Assembly: GCF_900156375.1 (NCBI RefSeq)
Contig: NZ_FTNK01000001.1
Coordinates: forward strand, 434,001 to 498,000
Source of the DNA: Paenibacillus macquariensis
Lineage (GTDB): Bacteria; Bacillota; Bacilli; Paenibacillales; Paenibacillaceae
Direction of reading: 5' to 3'
DNA length: 64,000 nt
The notes under the pieces are model-generated. The model worked only from the letters and a program-made list of their open reading frames with translations. It ran no database searches and was not told the DNA's origin. This document shows positions 40,127 through 49,827 of this stretch, piece after piece. The position numbers and the translations under genes were made by a program. Within the stretch, counting starts at the first letter, position 1. Each line of letters begins with the position of its first letter.

Positions 40127-41346
40127 CAAGAGTGAACACCACATAATCGTTGTGCCATAACCGAAAGTAAGCGGTGAGCAACTTCCTCTTTAGAGAGCAT
40201 AGGCAATTGTTCTACAAGACCGTTCTTATCGTAAATTTGCACAATATTCGTATCTGAGCGAAATCCTGCCCCTACCGTTGTAACGTCATTGGCAACCATC
40301 AAATCACAGTTTTTGCGAATCAACTTCTCTCGTGTATAAGTCTCTACATCATTGGTTTCAGCTGCAAAACCTATCAGGAACTGAGACTTCTTCATTTGAC
40401 CAAGTTGCTCCAAAATATCGACCGTTTTCACCATCTCAAGTGTCATCGTTTCACCGGACTTCTTCATCTTCTGATCTGCGGTATTCCGAGGACGGTAATC
40501 GGCTACGGCAGCAGCTTTAATGACGACATCCGTATTTTCCCACAATTCCAGAATAGCATCATACATATCTTGAGCAGACTGAACAGGAATCACATGAATA
40601 CCTTTCGGAGGCGCTACATCAATATGTCCTACCACGAGAGATACTTCTGCTCCCATATCACGTGCTACCTTAGCAATCGCGATTCCCATTTTACCTGATG
40701 AATCATTCGTAATGTAACGAACAGGATCGATTCGCTCGATTGTCCCACCTGCGGTAACGATGATCTTCTTGCCTTCTAATAGCCTAGGCTTGTCTTGAAT
40801 CTCTTCAGTAAAATACTGTTCAATCACTTGTACAATACTCTCTGGTTCTTCCATACGCCCTTTTCCAACATAGCCACAGGCCAACAAACCTTCCCCTGGC
40901 TCTATAAAAGATACACCACGTGACTCAAGTATCCTCATATTCTCTATGACAGCAGGATGCTGATACATATGCACATTCATAGCGGGTGCTACCATAATAG
41001 GTGCTGTCGTAGCTAACAACGTCGTTGACAGCATATCATCAGCAAGTCCATGAGCCATTTTGGCTATCATATTGGCGGTCGCAGGCGCGACAATTACCAA
41101 ATCTGCTAGATCAGCCAAATTAATATGGGAAACGACCGAAGGTTCACGTTCGTCAAAAGTATCACTGTACACCGGATTTTTAGATAGTGACTGTAATGTG
41201 AGCTCCGTTATGAATTGTTGTGCTGAAGAAGTCATGATGACGTGGACATCTGCACCCTTTTGCACAAGTTTACTGCACAGCGTTGCCGCTTTGTAGGCAG
41301 CAATTCCACCGGTAACACCAAGCACTATTTTTTTCCCGTTCAACAT
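40126..41346 (-). CDS. coaBC: Bifunctional phosphopantothenoylcysteine decarboxylase/synthetase
   Basis: The 406-residue flavoprotein carries out two steps of coenzyme A synthesis. The N-terminal CoaC half has GVTGGIAAYKAATLCSKLVQ, the active-site HINLADLAD His and the PAMNVHMYQHPAVIEN substrate loop with GLLACGYVGKGRM lid. The C-terminal CoaB half has VTAGGTIERIDPVRYITNDS, KAAAVADYRP and FLIGFAAETND, the CTP-dependent ligase signatures. ATG 41346 (MLNGKKIVLGVTGG) has GGTGGGGG about 7 bases upstream; an upstream GTG is unlikely. It begins the coaBC-priA-def-fmt-rsmB run. Confidence 0.97.
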   Translation of the reverse strand: MLNGKKIVLGVTGGIAAYKAATLCSKLVQKGADVHVIMTSSAQQFITELTLQSLSKNPVYSDTFDEREPSVVSHINLADLADLVIVAPATANMIAKMAHGLADDMLSTTLLATTAPIMVAPAMNVHMYQHPAVIENMRILESRGVSFIEPGEGLLACGYVGKGRMEEPESIVQVIEQYFTEEIQDKPRLLEGKKIIVTAGGTIERIDPVRYITNDSSGKMGIAIAKVARDMGAEVSLVVGHIDVAPPKGIHVIPVQSAQDMYDAILELWENTDVVIKAAAVADYRPRNTADQKMKKSGETMTLEMVKTVDILEQLGQMKKSQFLIGFAAETNDVETYTREKLIRKNCDLMVANDVTTVGAGFRSDTNIVQIYDKNGLVEQLPMLSKEEVAHRLLSVMAQRLCGVHS

Positions 41347-41376
41347 GTATACCCCCACCTTTCATCTGGAATACAT

Positions 41377-41496
41377 AAGAAGAAACGGTTGTGCCCTCCT
41401 TTTTTTAAGGAAGACATCCGTTTCTTCAAGCAACAAACGGCAATACCTCCTCTTTCAAGGACGGTATCCGTCTTCGCGGAAATATAAGAAATAGCG
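41377..41496. repeat. Dispersed hairpin repeat, tandem copies B1 and B2
   Basis: B1 (41379-41427) has a 10-bp perfect stem, GAAGAAACGG with CCGTTTCTTC, enclosing an inner TCCTT/AAGGA. B2 (41430-41496) has ACGG/CCGT with an inner ATACC/GGTAT and continues GGAAATATAAGAAATAGCGT. Both share the core found at 8368-8446 and 54204-54278. They lie in the leader of coaBC; the whole 41347-41712 gap is made of these repeats, a nested insertion and the rpoZ terminator. Confidence 0.6.
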
Positions 41497-41502
41497 TATC
41501 AA

Positions 41503-41586
41503 TATAGATTGAACTAAAGACGATACCCATATTCATGAATTTCCTTAGAAATGATTGAATATGGGAGCGCAAACTTTAGTTCAATC
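41503..41586. mobile_element. MITE-like element nested in the hairpin repeat
   Basis: Sixteen-base perfect arms, ATAGATTGAACTAAAG (41504-41519) and its complement (41574-41589), enclose a second 10-bp stem, CCCATATTCA (41526-41535) with TGAATATGGG (41556-41565). The direct repeat TATCAA flanks it at 41497-41502 and 41587-41592. The sequence GCGTATCAAGTGAA at 54265-54278 is the matching uninterrupted target, so this is an insertion of about 84 bases plus a duplicated target. It has no coding capacity and is probably mobilised by a transposase encoded elsewhere. Confidence 0.6.
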
Positions 41587-41619
41587 TATCAAGTGAAACT
41601 TATACTTTCTTACATTTCG

Positions 41620-41647
41620 AAAAAAAACAACAACCTTACGGTTGTTG
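41620..41647 (-). terminator. rpoZ operon terminator
   Basis: CAACAACC (41628-41635) pairs with GGTTGTTG (41640-41647) around TTAC; on the minus strand eight T residues follow. It ends the yicC-remA-gmk-rpoZ transcript. Confidence 0.85.
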
Positions 41648-41712
41648 GGTAACAAGACGCCATACGGATATTACATAAACGCTAGATAACCATGCTACAT
41701 AAACAAACAATA

Positions 41713-41928
41713 TTACTTGTTGTTCTCTTCGCCAGTTCCGGGTTCAATAACAATTAGATCGGCATAAATTTCTTCAAGAGCAATCCCAACGTTCTTATGA
41801 GATTTAGCTTCTTTAAGCGTTGTTTTACCGCCTTCACGCAATTGTCTTGCACGACGGGAAGAAGCTACAACCAACGAATACTTACTGTCAACTTTGTTCA
41901 TCATTTCATCAATGGAAGGATATAACAT
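41713..41928 (-). CDS. rpoZ: RNA polymerase omega subunit
   Basis: The 71-residue protein begins [20 protein letters not shown] and contains [16 protein letters not shown] with the conserved omega helix, then [18 protein letters not shown]. It assists assembly of the beta-prime subunit. It lies 61 bases after gmk, as in other Bacillota, and is followed by a strong terminator. AGAGGTGTCCT is the likely ribosome site. Confidence 0.96.
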   Translation of the reverse strand: MLYPSIDEMMNKVDSKYSLVVASSRRARQLREGGKTTLKEAKSHKNVGIALEEIYADLIVIEPGTGEENNK

Positions 41929-41989
41929 GATAGGACACCTCTTCTTTTATTATGAAGTTCACTAGTAGTAGTCATACTGTGAACTACTA

Positions 41990-42562
41990 CTAACCTCTAA
42001 CCTTACAATGTTCGGCAATAACAATAGATTCTATTCGCTTACATGCCTCATCGATCTGATCGTTCACCACAGCATAATCATAATGCCCTACTAAACCAAT
42101 CTCATCAACCGCAACCGAAAGTCTATGATCAATCGTTGCCTGAGTCTCCGTGCCCCGACCGCAAATACGATCCTTCAACTCATCCAATGATGGTGGAAGC
42201 AAGAAAATAAATATGCCTTCTGGAAACTTCTCTTTCACCTTAAGTGCACCCTGCACTTCAATTTCTAGAATAATGTCTTTTCCACTTTGCAGTGTTTCTT
42301 CTACGAAATCACGAGGTGTACCATAGTAGTTACCAACATATTCAGCATATTCAAGAAGTTGTTCATTTTCCATCATATATTTGAATTCATCATGGGACTT
42401 GAAGAAATAGTTCACACCATTCTCTTCACCAATGCGAGGAACACGTGTCGTTGCAGACACCGAATATACCAAATTATCCATCTTACCTCGAAGCGCATTA
42501 CATACAGTTCCTTTACCAACCCCTGAAGGGCCAGACAACACAATTAATAATCCTTTAGACAT
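41990..42562 (-). CDS. gmk: Guanylate kinase
   Basis: The 190-residue enzyme phosphorylates GMP and dGMP. It begins [20 protein letters not shown] (P-loop) and contains [20 protein letters not shown] (GMP binding), [20 protein letters not shown] and [20 protein letters not shown] with [23 protein letters not shown] 42562 is chosen because it gives the conserved N-terminus and has GGAGAG upstream; the open frame extends 47 residues further but that part reads like remA in another frame. It is 13 bases after remA. Confidence 0.97.
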   Translation of the reverse strand: MSKGLLIVLSGPSGVGKGTVCNALRGKMDNLVYSVSATTRVPRIGEENGVNYFFKSHDEFKYMMENEQLLEYAEYVGNYYGTPRDFVEETLQSGKDIILEIEVQGALKVKEKFPEGIFIFLLPPSLDELKDRICGRGTETQATIDHRLSVAVDEIGLVGHYDYAVVNDQIDEACKRIESIVIAEHCKVRG

Positions 42563-42575
42563 ATTACTCTCCATC

Positions 42576-42836
42576 TTATTCGTCATTATCATCATCTTTG
42601 CTGGATAGACGATGAGCAACCGTCTCCGGTTGTACCGCTGATAATATGACATGATCACTGTCAGTAATAATGACAGCTCTCGTCCGGCGTCCGTAGGTTG
42701 CATCGATCAGCATATGCCGGTCTCTCGCTTCCTGGATAATCCGTTTAATGGGCGCAGATTCCGGGCTAACGATTGAAATAATACGGTTAGCTGATACGAT
42801 GTTCCCGAAGCCGATGTTAATGAGTTTGATTGCCAT
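42576..42836 (-). CDS. remA: Extracellular matrix regulator RemA (DUF370)
   Basis: The 86-residue protein [20 protein letters not shown] is highly conserved, with [20 protein letters not shown] and [17 protein letters not shown]. RemA is a ring-forming DNA-binding protein that activates biofilm matrix and osmoprotection genes in B. subtilis. It lies between the YicC-family gene and gmk, exactly as in B. subtilis (yloC-remA-gmk-rpoZ). No other domain is present. Confidence 0.95.
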   Translation of the reverse strand: MAIKLINIGFGNIVSANRIISIVSPESAPIKRIIQEARDRHMLIDATYGRRTRAVIITDSDHVILSAVQPETVAHRLSSKDDDNDE

Positions 42837-42892
42837 ATCTCAGTTCTTCCCCCTATACATTTGACACAATGCTGTCCAGAAATGCATGATGC

Positions 42893-43789
42893 TTATTCAA
42901 TATTCGCTGCTTGTTCTCGAATTTTCTCTAGTTCTGCTTTCATTTCAACAACACGGTTGACCAGTGGCAAATGATTAGCTTTCGATCCAATCGTGTTGAC
43001 TTCCCTATTCATCTCCTGAATGAGGAAATCCAATTTACGCCCGATTGACTCACCCGAAAGAAATAATTCTTTACATTGTTTCAAATGACTTTGCATTCGA
43101 ATTAATTCTTCATCAATATTGGACCGATCCGCATAAAGAGCAATCTCCATTGAGAACTTATAGTCATCCAGACTAAATGAATGGTCTTGTAATTCCGTAA
43201 GCCTTTGTCTCAGCCTTATGCGATGTTCATCCACCACATACGGCGCAAGAGCTATCATCTCATCATGTAGAACTTGCAAACGATGTAATCGTTGTTCAAC
43301 ATCCTGAGCTAAATGAAGCCCTTCCTTGAAACGCATAGCCTTCAGATTCTCAAGTGCCTTCCGAAGTCCTTCCTGAAGAACTTCGCCCCACGCCTCCATA
43401 TCTGCTTCATCAACGCTAGGTAGACGATCAGGGGAGTGCATGACATCAGGAAGGGCGAGTATATCCTTTACGGTCAACTTGCCTTCCAGACCATATTGAT
43501 CACGAAGGATATCAACAGCTTGCATATACGCCTTAACGGCGGAATGATTTAATGTGGCGAACGCCACATGTTCCAATTCCGCCTCTTTATTCATATAAAT
43601 ATCAACCCGTCCGCGCTTCACGTACTGCTGTACCGTTCTTCTCAGAACATCCTCGAAGCACGTCCATTCCCGAGGCATCCTGAGTACAACTTCACAGTAA
43701 CGATGATTCACGGATTTGATCTCTATTTCAACCTTATACCCTCCATATTGCAGGGCAGATTGACCGTATCCGGTCATACTGAATGACAT
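42893..43789 (-). CDS. YicC/YloC family endoribonuclease
   Basis: The 298-residue protein starts MSFSMTGYGQSALQYGGYKV and contains KSVNHRYCEVVLRMPREW and, near the end, SIGRKLDFLIQEMNREVNTI then GSKANHLPLVN, the two YicC signatures. YicC proteins are ring-shaped RNases implicated in small-RNA decay in E. coli and in RNA turnover in B. subtilis. ATG 43789 is preferred because it gives the family N-terminus; the ATG at 43804 adds MDVVP, and neither has a good ribosome site. It heads the remA-gmk-rpoZ series. Confidence 0.9.
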   Translation of the reverse strand: MSFSMTGYGQSALQYGGYKVEIEIKSVNHRYCEVVLRMPREWTCFEDVLRRTVQQYVKRGRVDIYMNKEAELEHVAFATLNHSAVKAYMQAVDILRDQYGLEGKLTVKDILALPDVMHSPDRLPSVDEADMEAWGEVLQEGLRKALENLKAMRFKEGLHLAQDVEQRLHRLQVLHDEMIALAPYVVDEHRIRLRQRLTELQDHSFSLDDYKFSMEIALYADRSNIDEELIRMQSHLKQCKELFLSGESIGRKLDFLIQEMNREVNTIGSKANHLPLVNRVVEMKAELEKIREQAANIE

Positions 43790-43824
43790 CGGCACCACAT
43801 CCATTATTCTATTGTAATTGATAA

Positions 43825-45699
43825 TTATGAACGAAACAAGGGGGTTACTTCGCGACCTGACCTCTTCCAGACATACTCCGTCAATTCAACACTCATCCCA
43901 TAAAACATAAATGGCGTCATAATGTAGATTCCATTAAAGTGTTTCATCGCCTCATCAATCAATTCTTTTGCAATGGTAACGCCCATCGCTCTTCCTTCTT
44001 CCCCTTCAAGGCCAACCATACGTGCACGAACTTCGTCAGACAATTGAATACCTGGAACTTCATTGTGTAAATATTCAGCATTACGACCACTTGCGAGCGG
44101 CATAATACCAAGAAAGATTGGCGTATCCAAATGCGCTGTAGCTTCCTTAATAGCACCGATCAATTTAGGATCATACACAGGTTGCGTCATAATGTAGTCA
44201 GCCCCAGCAGCAATCTTCTTTTCTAAACGCTGTACAGCTTTATCAAGATGCTTCACATTTGGATTGAATGCCGCTCCTACTACAAAGTTCGCTTTCTGCT
44301 TCAATGGCTTTCCAGAGAAGGCTATGCCATCATTGAGCTGTTTGATCATTCGTATAATTTCAAAGGATGTTAAATCATATACCGAACTTGATCCTGGTAA
44401 ATCCCCGAACTTGGCAGGATCCCCTGTCACCGCGAGGACATGATCAATCCCAAGCGCATCAAACCCCATTAAATGAGACTGGGTTCCAATTAAGTTACGA
44501 TCCCTACATGCGATATGAATCAACGGTCGCATTCCAGTCTGATCTTGTATTAAATAGCCTAAGGCCATATTGCTCATTCGAGTCACTGCAAGCGAGTTAT
44601 CAGCTAGTGTTAGTGCATCACAACCTGATTTCTTTAACGCCTCAGCCCCGAGCATAAATTTATTAATGTCTAAGTCACGTGGAGGATCTAGTTCAACAAT
44701 AACGGTATGCCGTTGTTTAACTAAATCAACAATCGTTGGTTCACGATCATCCTCTACAGTGTCATTCGTATGTTCATGTACTATCCTTGCCACCGGTGTT
44801 GCTACCACGTGGTTTTTATCAATAGGACTAGGAACATAACCTGTTAATGCCTTTGATATCTCTTTAATATGCTCAGGTGTTGTTCCGCAGCATCCCCCAA
44901 TAATTCGCACGCCCAAATCGGCAAATCGCAAAGCCATCGTCCCAAAATACTCTGGCGTTGCCGTATATCGAACTTCTCCATCCACATAGTCTGCTACCCC
45001 AGCATTCGGGAACACAGATACAGGTACGCTCAATTGATTCCCAAGACTTTCAACAGCTCGCATCATCCCATTGGGACCGGTACGGCAATTAAAACCAATC
45101 ACATCAGCGCCTTCTTGCTGTAAAATATGTAAAGCTTCAGTCATCGTATATCCATCTAGTGTTCGCGCTACATCTTCTATGGCAAATTGGCATACGACAG
45201 GTAAATCACTGAGCTTACGTACTCGAGATAATGCAATACTCAACTCTTCAACATCGTAGAATGATTCCAGTAAGATGCCGTCTACCCCTTCTGCAAGAAG
45301 AGCCGTAATTTGTTGTTCAAAATATAGTTTAAGCTTCTTCGTAGATACATTCGTGCGCTTTCCTCCACGTATCGAGCCCACAGCACCTAGCACATATCCG
45401 TCAGGACCCGCTGCATCGCGAGCAATTCTCACACCAGCGCGATTAATCTCTTCTACCTTGGATTCCAACCCATACTTAGACAATTTATCAAAATTAGCAG
45501 AGAAGGTATTCGATTCCAATACCTGTGCCCCTACCTCCACATATCGACGATGAACATCCTTAATGACTTCAGGTGCAGTCAAGTTTAATTCTTCATAAGA
45601 AATTCCCACGGGGAAGCCCATTTGATATAAAAATGTACCCATCGCCCCGTCTCCGATTAACACATTGTTCTCCCATGCTTTCCGTAAATCCGGTTTCAT
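43825..45699 (-). CDS. Bifunctional homocysteine S-methyltransferase / methylenetetrahydrofolate reductase (YitJ-like)
   Basis: The 624-residue protein fuses two enzymes. Residues 1-300 form a Zn-dependent homocysteine methyltransferase barrel (GDGAMGTFLYQMGF, ESNTFSANFDKLSKYG, GFNCRTGPNG and GGCCGTTPEHIKEIS, giving three Cys ligands). Residues about 330-620 form the flavin-dependent MTHFR barrel (VIVELDPPRDLDINKFMLGA, DNSLAVTRMSN, VTGDPAKFGDLPGSSSVYDL, GADYIMTQPVYDPKLIGAIK). It makes methyl-folate and methionine. ATG 45699 has GGAGG 9 bases upstream and is chosen over ATG 45753. No SAM riboswitch fold was recognised in the short leader. Confidence 0.93.
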   Translation of the reverse strand: MKPDLRKAWENNVLIGDGAMGTFLYQMGFPVGISYEELNLTAPEVIKDVHRRYVEVGAQVLESNTFSANFDKLSKYGLESKVEEINRAGVRIARDAAGPDGYVLGAVGSIRGGKRTNVSTKKLKLYFEQQITALLAEGVDGILLESFYDVEELSIALSRVRKLSDLPVVCQFAIEDVARTLDGYTMTEALHILQQEGADVIGFNCRTGPNGMMRAVESLGNQLSVPVSVFPNAGVADYVDGEVRYTATPEYFGTMALRFADLGVRIIGGCCGTTPEHIKEISKALTGYVPSPIDKNHVVATPVARIVHEHTNDTVEDDREPTIVDLVKQRHTVIVELDPPRDLDINKFMLGAEALKKSGCDALTLADNSLAVTRMSNMALGYLIQDQTGMRPLIHIACRDRNLIGTQSHLMGFDALGIDHVLAVTGDPAKFGDLPGSSSVYDLTSFEIIRMIKQLNDGIAFSGKPLKQKANFVVGAAFNPNVKHLDKAVQRLEKKIAAGADYIMTQPVYDPKLIGAIKEATAHLDTPIFLGIMPLASGRNAEYLHNEVPGIQLSDEVRARMVGLEGEEGRAMGVTIAKELIDEAMKHFNGIYIMTPFMFYGMSVELTEYVWKRSGREVTPLFRS

Positions 45700-45812
45700 G
45701 ATTGCCGTCCTCCAACCCAGATAATAGTTTCGTATAAATGTAACATAGATCACTAGTAAAGATAAGACATTCTATATGAAAAATAATTCTAGGAATTAGG
45801 AGATTAACAAGG

Positions 45813-45855
45813 AAAAGCCTGTAGCCTATATCTTTCGATACTTAAGCTACAAGCT
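45813..45855 (-). terminator. Terminator of dapF
   Basis: AGC-TGTAGC pairs with GCTACA-GCT (45816-45825 with 45846-45855, one mismatch); on the minus strand TTTTCC follows. It is a moderate intrinsic terminator 34 bases after dapF. Confidence 0.5.
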
Positions 45856-45888
45856 AAGGTTAATCGTATTAAGATTGAATCTAGTCGC

Positions 45889-46731
45889 TTACACTTCTAT
45901 TGTTCCTGTATACACAACCGATGCCGGCCCTGTCATATACACATGGCTATCATCTTCATTCCATTCAATGAACAGGTCACCGCCCTTAAGACTTATCCAG
46001 GCTGAGCGATCTGTCTTTCCATTCAGCACAGAGGAGACAAGTGTCGCACATGCACCCGTTCCACAAGCTAATGTAGGACCCGCACCGCGTTCCCACACCC
46101 GCATATCCACATGATTCCGGTCTTGAACTGTTGCAAATTCTACATTCACTTTTTTAGGAAAGAACGGATGCACCTCAAGCAGAGGCCCCCATTTACCTAA
46201 GTCAAATGAGACAGCATCTTCCACATAAATGACACAGTGGGGGTTACCCATAGATACGGCAGTGAAATGATACAACTGCCCTTCCACCTCAAGGGGATGA
46301 TTCACGACTGGATTGCTTTGAAGTGTCGTCGGTATTTGAACGCCATCTAGTATAGGCTCTCCCATATCAACGGTTACTTTCTCAACATTCCCATCCTTCA
46401 CTTGAAGCTGTACATGTTGTGCACCCGCTCCTAAGGTTTCGATCGTAATCTTATCCTTCGTAACATAGCCATGATCATACACATACTTCGCCACACACCG
46501 AATGGCATTTCCACACTGTTCCGCTTCTGAACCATCTGAATTGATAATCCGCATCCGGAAATCTGCAACATCTGAAGGCAGTATATAGACAAGTCCGTCA
46601 GCACCAATACCAAAGAATCTATGACATAAACTAACAGCCAACTCCGAAGCATTATGCGGTAGTTCCTGTTCTCCGTATACTACAATAAAGTCATTACCTA
46701 ATCCGTGCATTTTTGTGAATTCCATTTGCAT
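45889..46731 (-). CDS. dapF: Diaminopimelate epimerase
   Basis: The 280-residue PLP-independent racemase converts LL- to meso-diaminopimelate for cell wall and lysine synthesis. It contains FTKMHGLGNDFIVV, SDGSEAEQCGNAIRCVAKYV (first catalytic Cys) and ERGAGPTLACGTGACATLVS (second Cys). The first ATG lies 4 bases after GAGGAG and a second ATG two codons later lies 10 bases after it; either is possible. It is a single gene between the calcium ATPase and a terminator. Confidence 0.96.
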   Translation of the reverse strand: MQMEFTKMHGLGNDFIVVYGEQELPHNASELAVSLCHRFFGIGADGLVYILPSDVADFRMRIINSDGSEAEQCGNAIRCVAKYVYDHGYVTKDKITIETLGAGAQHVQLQVKDGNVEKVTVDMGEPILDGVQIPTTLQSNPVVNHPLEVEGQLYHFTAVSMGNPHCVIYVEDAVSFDLGKWGPLLEVHPFFPKKVNVEFATVQDRNHVDMRVWERGAGPTLACGTGACATLVSSVLNGKTDRSAWISLKGGDLFIEWNEDDSHVYMTGPASVVYTGTIEV

Positions 46732-46803
46732 CTCGCTCCTCTACAGCATCTACATCTACTGTAAAATAGCATACCGTACAGTCCTTGCTAGAATCTATTG
46801 ATT

Positions 46804-49602
46804 TTATGCTGAAATCTTTGTACTTTTTGCCACGATTCGTTGATTTCCACCTGTTCTTTTCTTTCTTCCTCCCCAGACACTACCTGCCCCCATCAAGAAC
46901 GTAGGAATACCAGCAGCTACAATGGTAAGTGCCCATTCACGTAATCCGAGTGGTACAGTCTTGAATATCGGTTGAAGCGGCTCAATATAGAACACGCCCA
47001 ACATCAGAAGAATCGAAGAGAGAACAGCCAGAACTAAATATTTATTCTGAAATGGATTTCGATGGAACACAGAACGTGAACTACGGCAATCGAACACATG
47101 GAACAACTGCGCCATAACTAGTGTAGCAAACGCAACGGACTGTGCTTTCAAGAGCTGACCAGGTTGGTCAGGAGCGACACGTAATGTGAGCCAAAAGGCA
47201 CCTAATGTACACATTCCGATTAGAAATCCGCGGCTAATAATTTTCCACCCAAGACGACGAGCAAATATGTTTTCTTTGGCACCACGTGGTTTGTGCTCCA
47301 TGAGGTCTTTCTCTGGTTGGTCAACGCCTAAAGCCATCGCAGGTAACCCATCTGTGACCAGATTAACCCATAATATCTGAATCGGAAGTAGCGGTAATGG
47401 AAGTGCAAGCATCATGGCGAAGAACATCGTTAAGATCTCACCAACGTTCGAAGCGAGTAGATACCTAATAAATTTACGAATATTCTCGTAGATGTTACGC
47501 CCTTCCTCAATCGCAGCTACAATCGTAGAGAAATTATCGTCACTTAGAATTAAAGAGGATGCTTCCTTCGTTACATCTGTTCCTGTAATACCCATCGCTA
47601 TACCTATATCCGCTGCCTTAATGGCAGGCGCATCATTCACACCATCGCCCGTCATGGCAACCACATGTCCTTTACGTTGTAACGATTTGACGATGCGCAG
47701 CTTATGTTCTGGAGATACGCGAGCATAAACATAGATTTGATCGACCTTAGCATCCAGTTCATCATCACTTAGTCGTGATAACTCTTGTCCTGATACCGCA
47801 ATACCACCCCTAGGGAGAATGCCAAGCTGATGAGCAATGGCTTCCGCTGTCGTACCATGGTCTCCTGTAATCATGACGGTCTTAATACCTGCACGGCGAC
47901 ATGTCGCTATAGCGTCTCTCACTTCACGACGCGGCGGATCAATCATCCCAGCAAGTCCTACAAAGACCAATTGTGACTCCGCTTCCGACTCACTGGCCAC
48001 CTTCTCTTGTGGACGTAATTCCCGGTAAGCTGTACCAAGAACTCGTAATGCGCTAGAAGCCATCTCTTCATTCGCAGTCAACACAAGCTTTCGCATCATG
48101 CCTGTAAATGGAATAACATTTCCACCCCACAGAATATGAGAACATTGATGAAGTAGCACATCTGGTGCGCCTTTGGTGTATAAAAGTCTCCCCCCTTGAT
48201 GCGTCACAATAACGGACATGAGTTTACGTTCTGAGTCAAAAGGAAACTCTTGCTCACGTTGATATACACTTCCAAGTGAATGTGGTGACATACCCATTTT
48301 GGATGAAAGAGCTACAAGCGCACCCTCAGTCGGGTCCCCCTTCAAATCCCAAGAAGAAGTAGTTCCCGTCTCCTCTTTCAACTTTTTCTTGCCACGTATC
48401 TCATCCGTTACGTTCTCTACTATCTCAGAGTTATTACACAATGCACTGATCTGAAGCAAACGACGTAAGCTTTGATCATTCTTCAGGTCAACAGGACGTT
48501 TTCCTTCTAGTATTTGCCCTATCGGAGCATAACCATCCCCTGTAACCTCCAAAGATCTACCTCCAACCCATACAGAAGTAACCGTCATCTTATTCTGAGT
48601 TAACGTTCCCGTCTTATCTGAGCAGATTACGGATGCACATCCAAGCGTCTCCACAGACGGTAGCTTACGAACGATGGCTTTACGCTTAATCATACGCTGC
48701 ACACCAAGTGCCAATGCTACAGTCACAATAGCGGGTAACCCCTCAGGAATGGCAGCAACAGCTAAACTAACCCCAGCTAGCAACATGCCCATGGGAGGCT
48801 GTCCGTGTAGAATACCTGCAGCAACGACCATAATAGTCAAGACCAATGAAAGAATAATTAGAATTTTCCCAAGCTGCTCTAATCGATGCTGCAGAGGTGT
48901 TTCCATTGATTCGGTATTTTGGATCAAATCAGCAATTTTGCCCATTTCCGTGTTCATACCAGTCCGTACAACGATACCTTTAGCAGTACCTCTAGTCATC
49001 ATCGTACCCATGAAACCGATATTCTTCTGATCGCCGAGTGGCACGTCCTCTTCCTTGATAACATGACAATGCTTCGTAACCGGCAATGATTCACCCGTCA
49101 GTGCAGATTCCTCTATGCTACAGCTGCTCGTCTCAATCCATCGCACATCTGCTGGAACCCGGTCGCCGCTTTCCATTAGAATCACGTCACCAGGAACGAG
49201 TAAGCTCGTTGAGATAATGTCTAATTTACCTCCACGCAATACTTTAGCATTTGGCGCAGATAACTGTTTTAGCGCCCGAAGTGAACGTTCTGCTCGAAAC
49301 TCCTGAATAAATCCCAATACGCCGTTTAAGAGAATGATGGCAATGATCGTAATCGCGTCTAAATATTCGCCTAATAAACCAGATAATAGAGTTGCCCCCA
49401 TTAATACAACAACCATGAAATCTTTGAATTGGTTCAAGAAGAGAATGATGGGGGAGATTCGTTTCCCTTCGGTCAACTCATTGCGTCCGTTCTTTTTCCT
49501 GACTTGTTCCACTTCCTCTTCCGTGAGGCCTTGCTGCGGCTGAACACCCATGACATGCTGTAGCTCTTCCACATCCATCTGATGCCACTTTTTCAATTCC
49601 AT
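46804..49602 (-). CDS. P-type calcium-transporting ATPase (SERCA-like)
   Basis: The 932-residue membrane pump has the P-type order: an N-terminal cation-ATPase domain ([20 protein letters not shown]), two membrane helices, the actuator motif [12 protein letters not shown], the ion-site helix [20 protein letters not shown], phosphorylation motif [16 protein letters not shown], nucleotide domain [10 protein letters not shown], hinge [20 protein letters not shown] and a six-helix C-terminal part. The PEGLP ion motif and length match the B. subtilis YloB-type Ca2+-ATPase, which exports calcium. It sits divergent to rqcH (yloA), as yloB sits beside yloA in B. subtilis, which supports the assignment. 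Confidence 0.94.
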   Translation of the reverse strand: MELKKWHQMDVEELQHVMGVQPQQGLTEEEVEQVRKKNGRNELTEGKRISPIILFLNQFKDFMVVVLMGATLLSGLLGEYLDAITIIAIILLNGVLGFIQEFRAERSLRALKQLSAPNAKVLRGGKLDIISTSLLVPGDVILMESGDRVPADVRWIETSSCSIEESALTGESLPVTKHCHVIKEEDVPLGDQKNIGFMGTMMTRGTAKGIVVRTGMNTEMGKIADLIQNTESMETPLQHRLEQLGKILIILSLVLTIMVVAAGILHGQPPMGMLLAGVSLAVAAIPEGLPAIVTVALALGVQRMIKRKAIVRKLPSVETLGCASVICSDKTGTLTQNKMTVTSVWVGGRSLEVTGDGYAPIGQILEGKRPVDLKNDQSLRRLLQISALCNNSEIVENVTDEIRGKKKLKEETGTTSSWDLKGDPTEGALVALSSKMGMSPHSLGSVYQREQEFPFDSERKLMSVIVTHQGGRLLYTKGAPDVLLHQCSHILWGGNVIPFTGMMRKLVLTANEEMASSALRVLGTAYRELRPQEKVASESEAESQLVFVGLAGMIDPPRREVRDAIATCRRAGIKTVMITGDHGTTAEAIAHQLGILPRGGIAVSGQELSRLSDDELDAKVDQIYVYARVSPEHKLRIVKSLQRKGHVVAMTGDGVNDAPAIKAADIGIAMGITGTDVTKEASSLILSDDNFSTIVAAIEEGRNIYENIRKFIRYLLASNVGEILTMFFAMMLALPLPLLPIQILWVNLVTDGLPAMALGVDQPEKDLMEHKPRGAKENIFARRLGWKIISRGFLIGMCTLGAFWLTLRVAPDQPGQLLKAQSVAFATLVMAQLFHVFDCRSSRSVFHRNPFQNKYLVLAVLSSILLMLGVFYIEPLQPIFKTVPLGLREWALTIVAAGIPTFLMGAGSVWGGRKKRTGGNQRIVAKSTKISA

Positions 49603-49827
49603 GCTTCCCGTTCCCTCCCGGTCTATCTGCAGTTTCGGTGGCGTAACAGCTTTTCCACCTGATATAAGGTAATAATATTCGGACAGGGGTTAAAATATCA
49701 CAGAGTCGCCTCTTAAGTTTTTGTCCAAACTATGGCATCATAGAGAAAGTAAGATTTAATGAACCCATATAAACAATAATGAAATGACGGAATCATGCTT
49801 GAACATGATAGATGGGAGATATAGATT

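Noticed and set aside
45700..45800. Possible SAM riboswitch or T-box before the methionine-synthesis gene
   Set aside because: The leader is under 100 bases with no recognisable SAM-I core or T-box sequence, and no terminator pair was seen.
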